64,000 nucleotides of DNA from Dermanyssus gallinae (GCA_003439945.1 QVRM01005676.1:143507-207506), one strand, 5' to 3'; numbered from the stretch's first letter, positions 51,256-64,000 are shown. Numbers and translations are program-made. The notes: a model not told the origin generated them from the sequence alone.

Positions 51256-53271
51256 TGTGCCCGGCCCCGTTGCCTCATTGAAGACATGCCGCACGGCGGC
51301 TCCAAGCCCGTAGAGGACGGAGAATGGTCTAGATGACGGAATTCATAACAATCTCCTTTTTTAAACAAAAGCGTTTAATTCTAGCCGAAATTTCCGATGC
51401 GGGCAAGCAAAATCCTCGTTCGCCTTCGTTCGGTCTTCGAAACCTCGACTTGCACTTGAACCTCTGTTAGCGTTTAGGCCTCTGTTGGCGGGTGCCGGTG
51501 ACAGCAACGGATGCCGCTTGTCGATAGCAACAACGGATGCCACCCGGCAGCTTGACAGCAACGCCCTGTTTCCTGTGGCTTTCTCGCGAGCCTGTTGAGA
51601 AGCTCGTGCCCTTCCTAACCGCCTATATTATTATGCGTCGTCAACAAGCGTGCGTAGAGCTTGCGAAACTTCTCCGAGGCTTTCGAGGCAACAAGATGAC
51701 GTGTCGATTCTTACGTACACCGAACACGTCCGGTTCTTCTTCAACGATGATACGCCTTTGTCGAGCAACGTGATACGTGACAAAAAAACGTTAGTGGCCA
51801 TCAAATTGGCTGCCTTGCACAGTTAAACACAACAGCAGCAACAAGCGCAACCGGCGAGCGGGCGAACACATCGACGTAACGTCCAAGTTGTGCGGAACGC
51901 CGCAATTGAATCGAGCGGACATTGTATCCTCTCAATCTTGACATATTTCCTTCTTCTCTCTCTCTCTCTCGCTCTGGTTTTTTCTTCTTCGCTATTGAGC
52001 AAATTGAAGCCTCTATCATCATCGCCTTCATCATAGTTATCGTCATAATCTTCTTCTTCTTCTTCTTCATGATCGATTTAGCGTATGCCAACAACTTTCG
52101 TTTACGCACATATAGTCTCTGAATAGCGTTATCGACCTCCAGTCGCCGCCAAGCGCAGAATGAACAACGACGTGAATTATGTATTGTCGCAACGAACACG
52201 CGATACGCAAAAAGCCGTCAACCTGCTTCCACTGAACTACTACCCGTAGAAAAAGCCACTGAACTAGCTTATTCAGTGGTATTATTCGCGTCTCAATTAA
52301 TAAAACGCGCACTGAAGCGCCATGAAGTTCTGCCATGTCTGCCGCTGCATAATCGATCGTTAGAAAGGGATCCTCCAATCCAAGAAACTGAAGTGAAATA
52401 CTTCGCTATTTACCACAGTGACATCGCATACTTCGTGCCGGCCTTGGACGAAAAAATGAAGAAAACATGGCCAATGAGTACTGTCACGTGATGATGGCAG
52501 GCCGGTGATCCAATGCGTGAAACCTACGCTTTCAGTCTTCGCGAAACTGATGTGGCATGGTCGGTATTGATAAATGAATTGGCATATTAAAAAAAATACG
52601 TCGCCGGGCGTGATTTCATTACTCAGTCTAGTCATAGCTACGCCATATACTATAGATATACATACAATGCGCGGTAGAAGAGCCGCATGTACCGGCCACA
52701 TAGTTCGCCTGCGTTACGGAACAGGAGGTTATCTGCTAACGTTAACTAAACGTTTGCAGTTCTCTTCAGTCATATGACTGAAGTATGATGAGTACCTGAA
52801 AACTATTTCCAGAGGATGGGTCGTTGCCGTCAACACCATTGTGAATCGTGGAGTTGGTGTCCTTTGCAACGAATTCTGAACAGCAGAACAGGCAGGTTGT
52901 ATACAACATTGGTCGACAACAAAATGTAATTGTAGGGCATTCCTAGTGGTGCGTGTCGTAACGAAAGTAACATCATAAACCAATTAAACTCCGCTAAAAC
53001 GTGTGCTGCTGTAAAACACTTCCTGCACAGCTTAGTCAAGGCTGCCGAAGCAGAGTGAGAAAATTGTTGATTGTCTTTCGCGCTGACGTTCTGAATTAGC
53101 CTATTATTATTATAATTATGAATAGTGATGTTCATAGCTACTCCGATGTCCCCAATCTAACTATGCACTATTTCTTCCCAACTGTCATGTTCCGCCTGCC
53201 CAATTCGAAATACAGCCGTGTGAGAAGAGTCCGTGAAATGTCTGCTATGCGACCACACACATACACACACA

Positions 53272-53272
53272 C

Positions 53273-53326
<54 letters not shown>
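53272..53326. repeat. (TA)n microsatellite
   Basis: About 24 TA units, preceded by an AC run (53253-53272). Confidence 0.97.
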
Positions 53327-53327
<1 letters not shown>

Positions 53328-54323
53328 GCCAACAGACCTCTCTTTGTATCAACATTAAGCAACTGACCACTCGATACGTTACTATAGCTTCTCCTAGGCG
53401 GCCTTAGTGAAACGCTTTCAATGCTATTGTCCGTCTGTATAAAACTGGTCGAGCTCTTCTGCTTGCAAGTGAATGGCACTCAACTGTTTAGCGTTTTGTC
53501 GACATTTTCCAGACAATCATAAGCGCCTGTTCGAGTTCACACTCCAATGGCCGGCGAAACGCCGCCACTTAAGGGGACGGACCCCACAAGAGTCTATATG
53601 CAATACTATACCGCACTTCTAAAGCGGTGCCAACAAGAAACCTCCCCCTCCGCCATGCTGAGCCAATGATATCTTTTCGAAAATCGGTTGAAGTCCACCA
53701 ATATCCGTAGCCATGAAGTTCATCAACCAACACAAGTCGTACGAGAATTCGGCGAGGGTGAGGTAGACTGTTTTCGCACGCAGGTTCCAAGCATTTCTTC
53801 GATCATTCATGATTCCCATGGGTCTACCGCGCACGACTGTAACGAGGTAACTCTCCGTAATACGGAAAGAAATATCTATCTAACTCCGTATTACGGTGTT
53901 TCTCTCGCTTGTGTCATCTTTCGATAATCGTGCCGTCATGAACCACTGCGCCTGGCGGTACGGCACCACTGACTGCTAATGACCTCGACAAGCAGTGAAA
54001 TAGGGTAGGGAACTAAGAGGAAAGACAAAGCTGAAAAAGAGAAATATAAAGAAAAATGAGAAGAAGAAAAACAACAACAGCAGCAGCTACAAGAATAAGA
54101 ACGAGTAAAAGCCTTAACGAACCAAAACCACTATCAACTCTAACTCTCAATCTCAGCTCGGACTCAGCAGCATGTCGGGATAGTCATGGAGGGGGTGGTG
54201 TGCGCTCGCCTACAGAAACATCGACAACGACCTATCTCTTCCTTCTTAGTGAATAGCGTGTTTGCGCAGAATTGAGCAATTGGACACCGCGCTAGAGCTG
54301 CTTTTGAATTTGTCGTCGCTTCT

Positions 54324-54392
54324 TATTGTTGTTGCTGTTGTCGTGTTCGTTTTCGTTGTTGTTGTTGTTGTAGCTGTTGTTGTTGTTGTTGC
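54324..54392. repeat. (TTG)n array
   Basis: TTG units on plus with CTG, TCG and TAG variants. Confidence 0.93.
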
Positions 54393-54480
54393 TGCAATTC
54401 AGACAGTCTTTAGTGCTGGTGGCAGTAATTGAGGTTGGTAAGCATCAATTGCTATGGTTATTGATTGTTCTTGTTACTGG

Positions 54481-54554
54481 TTGTTGTTGTCGTGTTGTTA
54501 CAGTTGTTGTTGTTGTTGTTGTTGTTAATTACTATCGTTGTTGTTGTTGTTGTT
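54481..54554. repeat. (TTG)n array
   Basis: TTG units on plus. Shorter runs are at 54659-54684 and 54845-54885. Confidence 0.93.
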
Positions 54555-55082
54555 AGGCGTTCTGCTTTGGCCGCTGCTATTGTCAACGTTGCACAGCATA
54601 GAAATGTTGTCTTCTTCTTTTGGCTCATTCTCTTATTCTTCGTCTCTTCTGTTCTCCTTTTGTTGTTGTTGTTGTTGTTGTTGCTATTACCATTTCCTTA
54701 ACTATTGTTCCTTCTTGCTTGCTAGCGAAATACCGAGAGCAACCGATCTTAGACTTGTTATTGTTCATTTTGTTGCTGCAGTGAACACTGCCGCGGCTAG
54801 TCGACTTTATTTACAGAGCGACGTTGATATTATTTATTTATGATGTTGTCGTTGTTGCTGTTGTTGTTGTTGTGGCTGCTGTTATCTGTACTATTTGTGC
54901 CGTCATCGTGATTCTTATTACATAGGCGTTATTTTGTTTTTGTTCATAATGTTATTGTCATCTTCATTGCTGGCATTGTTTGCTATTGCTACGCACATTA
55001 CTCTATTTGTGCTGTTTGATTGAGTCAGTAGTTCTAGGTGGGGAATCGCCTATTATTCGGTGTTCTCTGGGCAACCGTACTA

Positions 55083-55187
55083 CGAATAATAATAATAATA
55101 ATAATAACCTGGCTTCAACGTTCATACCTCACAATTGTAAAACCGAAAAATAAGAATAAATAGTAATAATAATAATAATAATAATAC
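55083..55187. repeat. (AAT)n arrays
   Basis: Two AAT runs (55086-55107, 55161-55185) about 55 bp apart. Confidence 0.93.
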
Positions 55188-55711
55188 GTCATATGGCATC
55201 TCCGTTTACCACCCTACTGAAATTAAATTTCGTTCGCTAGTAGCACAACATCTTTGCAGCGTTTGGATAAGTGAGCATCCTAGTTATAGAAAATCTCCCT
55301 CGGTAAGTGGACGAGTTAGAACGCCAGAATACCGATTTGAGTAGTGTGTGACGTCTCGTAGCTGGGTAACATAAAGAACAAACAATCACATCGGTAGCGT
55401 ATAGTAAAAAGAAAGTACTATTTCTTTAACAAGTCATAGCGTTTCTAAACGTAGTGGTAGTAGCGGCGGTAGCGGCGGTAGTAGATTTGTCGTAATTGTA
55501 GACATTCTAGTTGAGAACTACCTAACTAGTCAAATACCAATTAATTAATCACTCAATTGTAGTAGTAGTACTAGTACTAGTAATGCTAAACCACTCATCG
55601 AAGCGTTATTCGAGTCGTCAAGTAATGCTTGGATTTGTTTGTTTTGACCGGTTGTCCGGTTCAAATGCCACCTAGAACCGTATCTAATCAAGTAAAGCTG
55701 TGCGTTCATAT

Positions 55712-55753
55712 ATAATAATAATAATAGTAATAGTAGTAGTAATAGTAATCGTA

Positions 55754-55787
<34 letters not shown>
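55712..55787. repeat. (AAT)n/(AGT)n array
   Basis: AAT and AGT units on plus. Another AAT run of about 12 units is at 57929-57964. Confidence 0.95.
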
Positions 55788-55788
<1 letters not shown>

Positions 55789-57096
55789 GACCTACTTGGC
55801 CTGCATTTCTCGCGTACCGTTCTGATGGCTCATTTGAATTTGTATTTGCATGCTAATTAGGGCCGGTGTCAATGTTGACGCTAAAGCAGACAACGTTATT
55901 TAAACGTTGAAAAACTAATTCGGCTCAGTTTGCTGAGAGTGCTACTTAACCAAGGGAATTGTGCCGTCGACTGCACGCCGGAAAAGACGTGCGTATGCAC
56001 GCAAGGCAACGGCGGAACAATCGGAGTAACAATGTGTACATCGCCAGTAGGCGCACCGCGTCATTGACATAGGCAGCCACAATGGAAGGCCAGCCACATA
56101 TTGGGCACATAATTGATTATTCACACATTTATTATGAATTATTCACACATCGATTATCTATCTACCTGCCGGTCGAGATAGTTCTTACGGGTCTACCGTA
56201 CATTGACGTTACGCGGGATGACGTTATCTCTGAGCTGTTCTCTCAGCGGCGTCGTCACCATCGCGACGTGAATCGCGTGCTATCACTAAGGCACACAAAT
56301 CGAGCCATGCAAATGAACTCGAACAGCTGCGGCATGACGGACCATAAGCCAAAGCGAACCAAACCTGACCTAACCCGACTTGACCCTAACCGGGCCTCGT
56401 AACGCCCTTCTCCCATCATTGGCTGTTTTGTCAGAACCGAACCTAACCGAGTTGATTGGCACCTGGCCAAACAACGCCCCACGACGACATTTGAGGGTCC
56501 AAGGGTCCTGCCCACTGCTACTGGCGGTGGTGCTACGTGCAGTGCCCACCAACGGCGCCATATCATCAACGCCAACACACTATCACTTCTATTGCTTGCC
56601 ACCCAGACATGAAGCATTCGCAGTGAGTGGCGCAGTTTCTTTATCTTACCGAAGAAGGCAAAGCACAAAAGAACATGATAGAAGATTACCCGTGTCATTG
56701 AGAGCTAAGGTAAGTCTGAGACTTTTCCTCGCCGTAACCGAGAGTTGCTTTAGCTGAGAGAACGAGAGAGCGCCCTTCATGGTACCACCCTTCATGAGTC
56801 GAAAATAAGTCGAGTTCATGAGTCAAAAATAAATCGAAGTATCAGTACTTTTAGTTTAGTTGTTAGTTTAGTAGTTAGTTTATTACCCAATAGGTTTTCC
56901 TGTTGCTTGCCAAGATGTATTGTGTCTGCTTGTCAAACTCAGCTGGCAAATTTACAAAGACGGCGACGACGACGACGACGACGCTGCAGTGTTTGCCTCT
57001 CCTTTTTTTGCCTTCGCAAAACGATTATGAAGATTAGGTTTAAGTATGAGCTTAAGTATGCTATCCGGTCGAATCGCGCGCGAGCCATCGAAAAGG

Positions 57097-57098
<2 letters not shown>

Positions 57099-57142
<44 letters not shown>
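57099..57142. repeat. (TA)n microsatellite
   Basis: About 22 TA units. Confidence 0.97.
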
Positions 57143-57144
<2 letters not shown>

Positions 57145-57928
57145 AAATTTTGCCTCGAAAGGTGCGCTAACGCGATTTGTTGCCTCTTTGCAGTCTGTAT
57201 GCCACCGTGGCCGACGTGCGCGCGAGTTTACGCCGAGGCAGGCCACCTTCTGATCTGGCGGGTCGGTCGCGTGACTCATTACAGCTAATACTATTAGGAA
57301 CTTTACATAGCCGGCAGCACATACACACACAGTATAGTAGCTTTACAGATGGACGAAAGCATACCTGGCCTGATCAAACTAGCTATGCCGCGTGCACACG
57401 TGCGTATAGATCGTATACAGTGAGGAAAGTATTAAGATCCTCTATGTACACATTTTCATCCGCGGCACGCCACCGCAAATGTCCCTAGCAGTTGCCAGCG
57501 CTGCATACAGCCGGGACTGTGAGCGTACGTAGTAGCGTTGAAATACATTGATTCAGTTTGGTACTACTCCGTAAGGTTTCCATAAAACCGTACACCTTCA
57601 GATCATCAGTAGAATGCGATAATGCAATGTGGTGCAATGAGCAGATTGCATGCTTTCATGAAAAAGAAAAAGCAGTAAAATCACCCTAAGCACTGTCATT
57701 AAGACTTTGCTCTTGTTTTGTTGCTACTGCTGTTAGTAATCATATTGCAGCTCTGTTGTCCTAATGTTATATATATATATATATATAAATTTGTTTCTAG
57801 ATATATTCTTGTTTAGACATTTTTGCTGCTTCATTTTGCTTAATATTGCTACAACTGACATTTTCTAGTATCCTTGACTAACCTGTGTGAAGTATAGCAT
57901 TTTGCGATACGTCAGTACCATGAATAAC

Positions 57929-57964
<36 letters not shown>
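57929..57964. repeat. (AAT)n microsatellite
   Basis: About 12 AAT units. Confidence 0.95.
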
Positions 57965-59160
57965 CATATTAATAATAGTGAAGGTGAGAAGAAACATTGA
58001 AGAAGTATACGTATATTAATTCAATTTATATTGTCATCTCTATTGGTATTCATAATATATTAACTAGTCAGTACACTTACAGCTTTCTATTTCAATCGCA
58101 CAGCTTTGCCTATCCATGGGGAAGTATCGAAGATCCATGGGACAGGTTGCGGTAACCGTTAAGCTGCAACGGAAGATCACAGAATACGTTAGACATGCGC
58201 GGAATGCAAATTATTAGCCGTCTCTCTTCAGTTAACAACTTAACAACAACGTTAATGTAACATCGCTTTCAACAAAATCCAGTTTCGTTGTACAAAAATG
58301 AACGGTAACTGCTCTATTGACCGTTTGCGATAGACGTGTAAATTAATATTTATTGTTCTGCGTAAAATCTCTGCGAAACATTAGAAGTGTTAATAAATAA
58401 TTAGCAAGTTTGACTATCTTTACTAGTTCGGCGATCTAATCCTGAATTTGGCAGAGAATGTAAGCTGGATAAGTTATCGCCGCAGATTCCTCGTTTCAGG
58501 TAATGATGCCCGGCTAGGCCGAAGCGAGTGCACCGTATACACATGTGTGTGGTCAACCTAAAGCCACTTGTATTAATCTTAAATGCATGTCGGAATAGGA
58601 GCTAATAAACTAAGGCTCGTACGGAACATTGAGAAAATAAGCTTACAGCACAAATCCAGCACCACAATTGTACACGGTTTAAGCTCTGTCTAAACTAAAC
58701 TTTAAAACGTACTGCTGTAATTGGGTAACTTAAATTGTAAAGAATTTTGCGGGCCTATTTATTGGCAAATTAAAGGCCATTGCGTCGGTTTATTTTCGGA
58801 TAAATTTGCAAATTATTGTCCGATTAAGTTATACAGTTCTTCTTGTGCGTTGTGTCGTTCGTTGATAACTTATGCACAGCGCCACGTTCTGTGCTGTTGT
58901 TCTTCTGTCAGCCTAGCAGAGCAAACGGGCGATGCTAATCTTTTGACTGGCGTATGTGCTGGCAATAGAAAAAAGGCATGATTTTAATCACAAGAGCGAC
59001 GGACGACAGCAGCATCGGAACAATAACCGCAGGCTTAGCTACAAGACAAACGTAAACTTAAACCGCAACTTCCCTTGTTTGTCCTGCTCCTACTGCTCCT
59101 AATGGTTTCCCACTCTAGCAGATTTCCGGCAGCTTTTTGTCGTTAAACTGTCCAGTAGTG

Positions 59161-59263
59161 TCAACATCAACTACAGCAACACCGACAACAACAACACCGA
59201 CAACAGCAACACCAACAACAACAACACCAACAACAACAACGCCAACAACAACAACAACACTAA
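59161..59263. repeat. 15-bp minisatellite based on (CAA)n
   Basis: Repeats of CAACAACAACACCGA with CCAA and GCCAA variants. It is the one large array in the right third with the C/A strand on plus. Confidence 0.9.
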
Positions 59264-59680
59264 CTTGAACAACATCTTCATCATCAAGTACTAGAGAGCG
59301 ATCGCTGGATAAGCCGCTTATCTGGGGGAACAACCGCAGGTTCTCCCCCCCCCCCCCAATTGTTCCTCTCTCTCGCTCTCCCTCTCTCTACCGCCTTCGT
59401 TTTGTCCTCGTAGCGTTCCGTCTGTACGTTATGGCGACATTGGCCATACGTCGACTTAATCATGGTTCCGGCGTATTGCCTCGTGGTCGCCGTCGATGAT
59501 GACGACGACACCACGTTAGTAGATGCAATTCCTCCTTCTTTTCGTTTGGTTTGCGCCACCATTCGGAGTGCACACCCCTTCACAGTCCGCCGCCCTAAGC
59601 CCTCGACTGCTGTGTTTAAGACCTATCATTACCTACCTTACTATTTTTGCGATGGCTGGCAAACAAGGAGCAAATGCCCT

Positions 59681-59686
<6 letters not shown>

Positions 59687-59734
<48 letters not shown>
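59687..59734. repeat. (CT)n(TA)n compound microsatellite
   Basis: A C-run, then CT units to 59711, then TA units. Confidence 0.95.
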
Positions 59735-59735
<1 letters not shown>

Positions 59736-60734
59736 ATTCTTTATCTCCCTATTTCCTTCTATCACTCTCTGATTCTCTATTTCTCTGCAGAGGCGCGTAG
59801 ATAGGAAATGACTGAGCGCTAGATCGGAAAGGCCTCTGATGGGCGGATACCTGAGGTTTGCTCGAATCGATTACGACCATTCTGACTGCTGCCGCTGCTG
59901 CTGTTTCGAAATGCTGCTCACGCGAACGCATGGCGACTTAATACAGAACAGGCTTCAATTGGCTAATGGGTCTACTAAAAACAAACGGTTGTTTTTAATG
60001 TCGACAGCATGCTTTTCTTATAGGATATTGATATCGACGTTGCTGTTATTGTTGTTGTTGTCGCTGTTCTAGTTGCTGCCTTTGCAGTTAATGGCAATTA
60101 CAAGTTATCAGTAATTAAGTGCAACGCACTAAGTACACTACCGGCTCAGCGGGATTGCGCAGGCCAGTCTACTTTTCGGGTTCTAAAACGAGTAGGCAGC
60201 GAGAAGACCAATTAGCGGCAAATAATGTCTAACGTAGACATGTAGAAATCAAGCACCCAGTTTTTGAAAAAGGACTCCACCTCTTCGTTTGCAAAATTTA
60301 TAATAACGGGGCCTGAAGTGCAATGCTTGAGCTAGTCGCAAGTACATACTTTTCAATCAATTTCCAAACGTTTATAAGCTAAATCATAATTTTGCATTGA
60401 TCTTATTATCACCTAAATTGCATTCGTCCCAGAGGCTGGCCTACGATTTCTCGCCAGCAACTGATCGGTCTCTGCTCGGCAAACATGCACGAATCAGTGC
60501 ATGATGACCCGAGTCTGTCGTCGGTTCTTGCGACTAATGAATAGCCTCTACGAGGAAGTAAACTGTGGAAACGGCTCAGAGTTCAAATTGATGAGGGATA
60601 ATGAGACGACGAAACAGTGCATCTATTTCGACACAAGGAAAGAAATGAAGAGAATGAGGAGAGAGAGAGCAGAGTACTGGGCTTTGTAGCAGTTGCGGTG
60701 ACGGTAGTCGTCGTCGCAATAGTAGTAGTAGTAG

Positions 60735-60829
60735 TGGCGATGTCCGTGGGGTGACGTCCGTGGGGTGACGTCCGTGGGGGTGATATCCGTGGGGGTGATG
60801 TCCGTGGGGTGATGGCCGTGGGGGTGACG
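60735..60829. repeat. Minisatellite, 15-17-bp unit, about 6 copies
   Basis: Units of the form GTCCGTGGGG(G)TGA with ATATCC and GGCC variants. G-rich on plus. Confidence 0.92.
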
Positions 60830-60959
60830 ACGATGGTGATGGTGCTTTGGGGAGTAGCAGTGGACCCCTCCAACGGCTGCCAGCAACGGATCGCCAACCA
60901 ACGGCTGGCTAGAGTAATCACAGGCTTGCTGCTGCTGCTGGCACAATGTCTGTATGTCT

Positions 60960-61141
60960 AAGTAAAGTTTTCGGGCTGACCCTCAGCCAAGATTTAACGT
61001 CGACGGGACTGCTTTTTGCATTGCTTTATAGACGGACCCCCAAAAATACAAATGTGCAACGGTGGGGCTCGAACCCGCGCACCTATGTGTCTCCTCCGGT
61101 TGTGAGGCGCAGACGCATGCCACCACGCCACCGGGCTCGAC
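60960..61141 (-). mobile_element. tRNA-derived SINE, copy 3, with target-site duplication
   Basis: 182 bp on minus, about 90% like copy 2 by eye, with the B box GGTTCGAGCCC intact and tail 'TTGGCTGAGGGTCAGCCCG'. Flanked by identical 14-bp repeats ATGTCTGTATGTCT at 60946-60959 and 61142-61155. The target was a TGTC-rich microsatellite. Confidence 0.95.
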
Positions 61142-61155
61142 ATGTCTGTATGTCT

Positions 61156-62121
61156 GTCTGTCTGCAAGCCAGCCAGATTGACCCGCGGTAGGTTTACTTG
61201 CTATGGCTGGCTAGCTCGCTGCTTGGCCAGTTGGCTTTTTTTTTCTTTTTTTCTATCTTGTATCCTTTTCTTCTCTCTCTCTCCCTCGCTCTCTTTTTCA
61301 CTTCCGCACCCCCTCGTCACCGCCCATGGCCATCCCCACGACAATGTTTCCTCTCGCTACCTCAGTTGGTAATGGTCGGGCTGGTCGGGCTGATGCTAAC
61401 TACAATATGGCAGATGGTAAAAGTGCTCGTGCTTGGTCGGCGGAGGCGGCGCCGGCGACTGTGGCGACAATAGCGGCGGTTAGAGCTGGCAACCGCTGCT
61501 GCGACCGTGATGACGGCTGTGGTGAGTCGGCCAGGCCACGTCGAGGGCCTTTCGAGGTGACGGTATCCTGCTCACGTCACGAACACCATCGACATCCTCA
61601 TTATAGCCCTTGTCCTCGTTCTCGTCGCTTAACCCACCATCATCATTACCATCATCGTCATCATGCGCATCAGCAGCGCACCTCTTTCGTTGTCTTTTCT
61701 TGCCCCACATACCCCCATGAGGTGGCTCTTTTTTGCCCATTTCCCTTGTCGTCGCGACATATCTAGCTAACAGCGGCGGCGGCGACGGCAGTGGTGGTGG
61801 TGATGGTGGTGGTGGCGGCCAGGGTTGTAACTGGGTCGGGCCAGCGATGGGGTTAAGGGTCGTGGAGTTGGCGGAGATTGTGTGGGGGGGGGGGAGGGAG
61901 TATCTTCATACAAACGACAACGACGGCGTACGGTGATCACGATTGCTGGAATTGCTGCAGCGACTGCTGATTTACTGGCTTGAGTTGGCTGAAGTCGTCG
62001 ACCTCAACGCGACTGAATAAGGGCAAGCGACAGCCACGACAATGATCCGCTTATTCGACAGAGCTCAATACATAAACATTCATGCAGGGAGAGAGAAACC
62101 GGGCCACGGACATGTTTTGCT
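61156..62121. other. Low-complexity and unique sequence, no gene
   Basis: Contains CT-rich (61245-61300), CAT-rich (61625-61670) and GGC/GGT-rich (61770-61830) stretches. The 146-codon frame at 61326-61766 is His-rich because of the CAT repeats and is not called. Confidence 0.5.
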
Positions 62122-62224
62122 ACTTGTTGTTGTTGTTGTTGTTGTTGCTGCTGTTGCTGTCGTCGTTGTCGTTGTTGTTGTTGTTGTTGTTGTTGCTGTT
62201 GCTGTTGTTGTTTGTTGTTGCTGC

Positions 62225-62255
<31 letters not shown>

Positions 62256-62345
62256 GCTGTTGTTGTTGTTGTTGTTGCTTGTTGTTGTTGTTGTTGTTGT
62301 AGTTGTTGCTTGCTTGCTGTTGTTGCCGTTGTTGTTGTTGCTATT
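62122..62345. repeat. (TTG)n array, longest in window
   Basis: About 220 bp of TTG with CTG, TCG and TTTG interruptions, T/G strand on plus. Confidence 0.97.
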
Positions 62346-63059
62346 GCTGATGTTGCTAATGTTGCTAGTCGTAGTGGTGTTGTTGTCGTTTTTGTTGTCG
62401 CCGCTGTCATGTAAAGCTCGCCAGCGCTGCCCGTCCACTCCACTCGTAATTATCGTTGGCGACACATGGCTGCATCTAGGTAGACATGAGTAAACGGGCG
62501 CACGAGACGTTTGGTTTCGGTTGTCGTCTCTCTTCTCTCTCTCTCGTTGCTGGTGATGCTGACGCTTCTGTACCGTTCGCGCGTCGCTGTTCGGTCTGCT
62601 TGCTGGCATGTGGTTGCACCGTCGCGATCTCGAAGATCGCCGGGCGGGGCAACGATTTAGCAGGGGCAAGCCACATCAAGCCACACAAGCACACACACAC
62701 CACGCCCTTGTAGTTTGTTCACGCTTGTACGCTTACAATTGTGGCCTCAGTAGATACCGCGTTTAAGTCAGAATCACGCATCTACCGCGTTACTCATTTA
62801 CTGTCAGTTCCTTTCCCCAGACGACGGTACGAAGATACAGCGACGTAATGCATCCATGTTAGACGCTGACCGTGCATCTGCAGAACTGCTCTTTGCTTAC
62901 TGTGGCGCGCAGTAGTATAAGTTTACTATGACTCCCTTTCCAGCGTGTGGAGACCGTGCTGCGCGCCAATTATCCGGACTGTAGGCACCTTCCTCGCAAA
63001 TAGAAGGTTGGTCAGATGTGCGTCAACTCCCTATAGTAGCATTCCCCCTAGGTACGTTG
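62346..63059. other. Unique sequence, no gene recognised
   Basis: No coding or repeat signal apart from a short AC run at 62685-62698. Confidence 0.5.
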
Positions 63060-63245
63060 ACCATGAGAGGCAAGGCATACGATATGGATAATGTGGCAAC
63101 GAATTCATATTATCGTGGTTTACTCGAGAACTTTTAAGGCTTAAAAGTGTATAACGGATAGGCTACTGGCACTGGTCAAGGGCCCGGCTGGATCAATGAG
63201 CTAATCCAGGGGCACCGGTTGGGATGCCTGCTGCCTTTGCTTTGA
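63060..63245 (+). repeat. Dispersed repeat B, copy 5 (partial, diverged)
   Basis: Shares 'GAGGCAAGGCATACGATAT', 'GTGGCAACGAATTCATATT' and 'GATGCCTGCTGCCTTTG' with copies 3 and 4; the middle is diverged. Confidence 0.82.
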
Positions 63246-64000
63246 TCTTGAGATGCTACCAGAGAGAAAAAAAACATCTTCTAGAGCTCTTGAGCATTAT
63301 TATTATTATTATTATTACTCTACTGCTTAACGCATCTCATCACAGAGACTGCATTCCCTGTCCGTTAAGAAATTCTGTAACGATCATAATAAATCGTAAT
63401 CTAACTTTACTAGACACCTGGTGACTATAGGCAATAGTTAAGCAAACGTTATTCTCTGCTTGCGTGGCCAGGCGCGTTTTCCTAATGAAACGGGACGTTC
63501 TCCTTCTCGGTACAAAGGCTGGCTCCTTATGCATTAATTTCCCCTGTGCCCTAGAGAGTAGCTCACAGCACGGGGTTGCTTTCGCAGCCTGATTACGGTC
63601 TGGGACCGTTCCTAGTGAGCGAGCCTTCCTATAGTTCATTCAGCCAGTACTCTATTTAAAATCGAATTGTTGGCACGCACTAAGAAGGAAACCACATGTT
63701 AACACGCTGCAGCTTTCTGTGGTCATTGAGCTGTTGTGATATCCACTATCGTAGTCTAGAAGCTATTTCTAGTAGTGCATCAGGGGAGCTTAATCTGGTA
63801 GGTAGAGTTAACTTCACTGCTATTTTGCAAAAAGTAGTCGCTGGATTTTTTTACAGTTTACGCCTTGTGGCAAGGTTCGACTGACTCATAGGATTTTATT
63901 CTATTCGAAAAAAAGAATTAGTAATTAGAATATATTTGTATTTTATACATCCTCTTTAGTTCCACGGTCAGTTGTCTGAACAATTTTCCTTATTTTAAGC
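63246..64000. other. Unique sequence with a short (ATT)n run
   Basis: An ATT run at 63295-63317. No gene recognised to the right edge. Confidence 0.5.

Noticed and set aside
60501..60689. 62-codon plus frame ending at a minisatellite
   Set aside because: Non-repetitive and with a plausible composition, but it is too short, and no homology, splice site or neighbour supports it.
61326..61766. 146-codon His-rich plus frame
   Set aside because: The His-rich part comes from CAT/CAC low-complexity DNA; there is no conserved pattern.
62004..62669. 221-codon minus frame with long Gln/Asn/Thr runs
   Set aside because: Over half is the (TTG)n array read as CAA/AAC/ACA; the flanks show no family motif or splice support.

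Overview
This is a eukaryotic nuclear window, most likely from an arthropod; a mite or tick is a weak guess. The evidence is spliced CD36-family genes with GT-AG introns, several families of non-LTR retrotransposons (LINEs), a tRNA-derived SINE, and very dense microsatellites. There is no rRNA, CRISPR, bacterial operon or ordinary tRNA gene. All assignments are from reading the sequence, and no database search was run.

Host genes. Two class B scavenger receptor (CD36/SNMP family) genes lie head to head, with about 3.85 kb between their start codons. Gene A (plus strand, 18389-33330) can be assembled from 11 exons whose splice phases agree at every junction. It encodes a protein of about 605 residues: short N-tail, TM1, glycosylated CD36 ectodomain, TM2, and an unusually long cytoplasmic tail of about 170 residues. 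Exon 7 needs a 1-nt frame correction. Gene B (minus strand, starts at 14539) has recognisable exons 1-4 and 6 with the same intron phases as gene A. Its small exon 5 and everything after exon 6 were not found, so it runs off the left edge, is broken, or is too diverged to see.

Mobile DNA, 1-44 kb. The introns and flanks are filled with LINE remains. There are R1-like fragments (0-1.2, 2.9-3.6, 33.6, 43.1, 43.8-44.3 kb). One APE-type family has a 549-codon RT ORF at 6.6-8.3 kb, a nearly complete copy at 27.86-32.89 kb and a decayed copy at 35.2-36.8 kb. A third family, with a Cys/His motif and an RPDG motif near its C-terminus, has copies at 9.5-11.06, 37.6-38.3, 41.1-42.6 and 43.4-43.8 kb. 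CR1-like RT fragments lie at 13.3, 17.3 and 39.9-40.8 kb. The 27.86-32.89 kb copy sits in the last intron of gene A, is flanked by a perfect 14-bp target-site duplication, and has its 5' part inverted relative to its 3' part, the signature of twin priming. A SINE with a B box occurs three times, two copies with clear target-site duplications. A second dispersed repeat ('repeat B') occurs five times, twice inside gene A introns.

Right part, 45-64 kb. I find no convincing gene. It is dominated by (TA)n, (TTG)n, (AAT)n and (CT)n arrays, minisatellites, one SINE, one partial repeat B and one copy of another dispersed repeat. Nearly all (TTG)n arrays have the T/G strand on plus. Many apparent ORFs here are translations of microsatellites.
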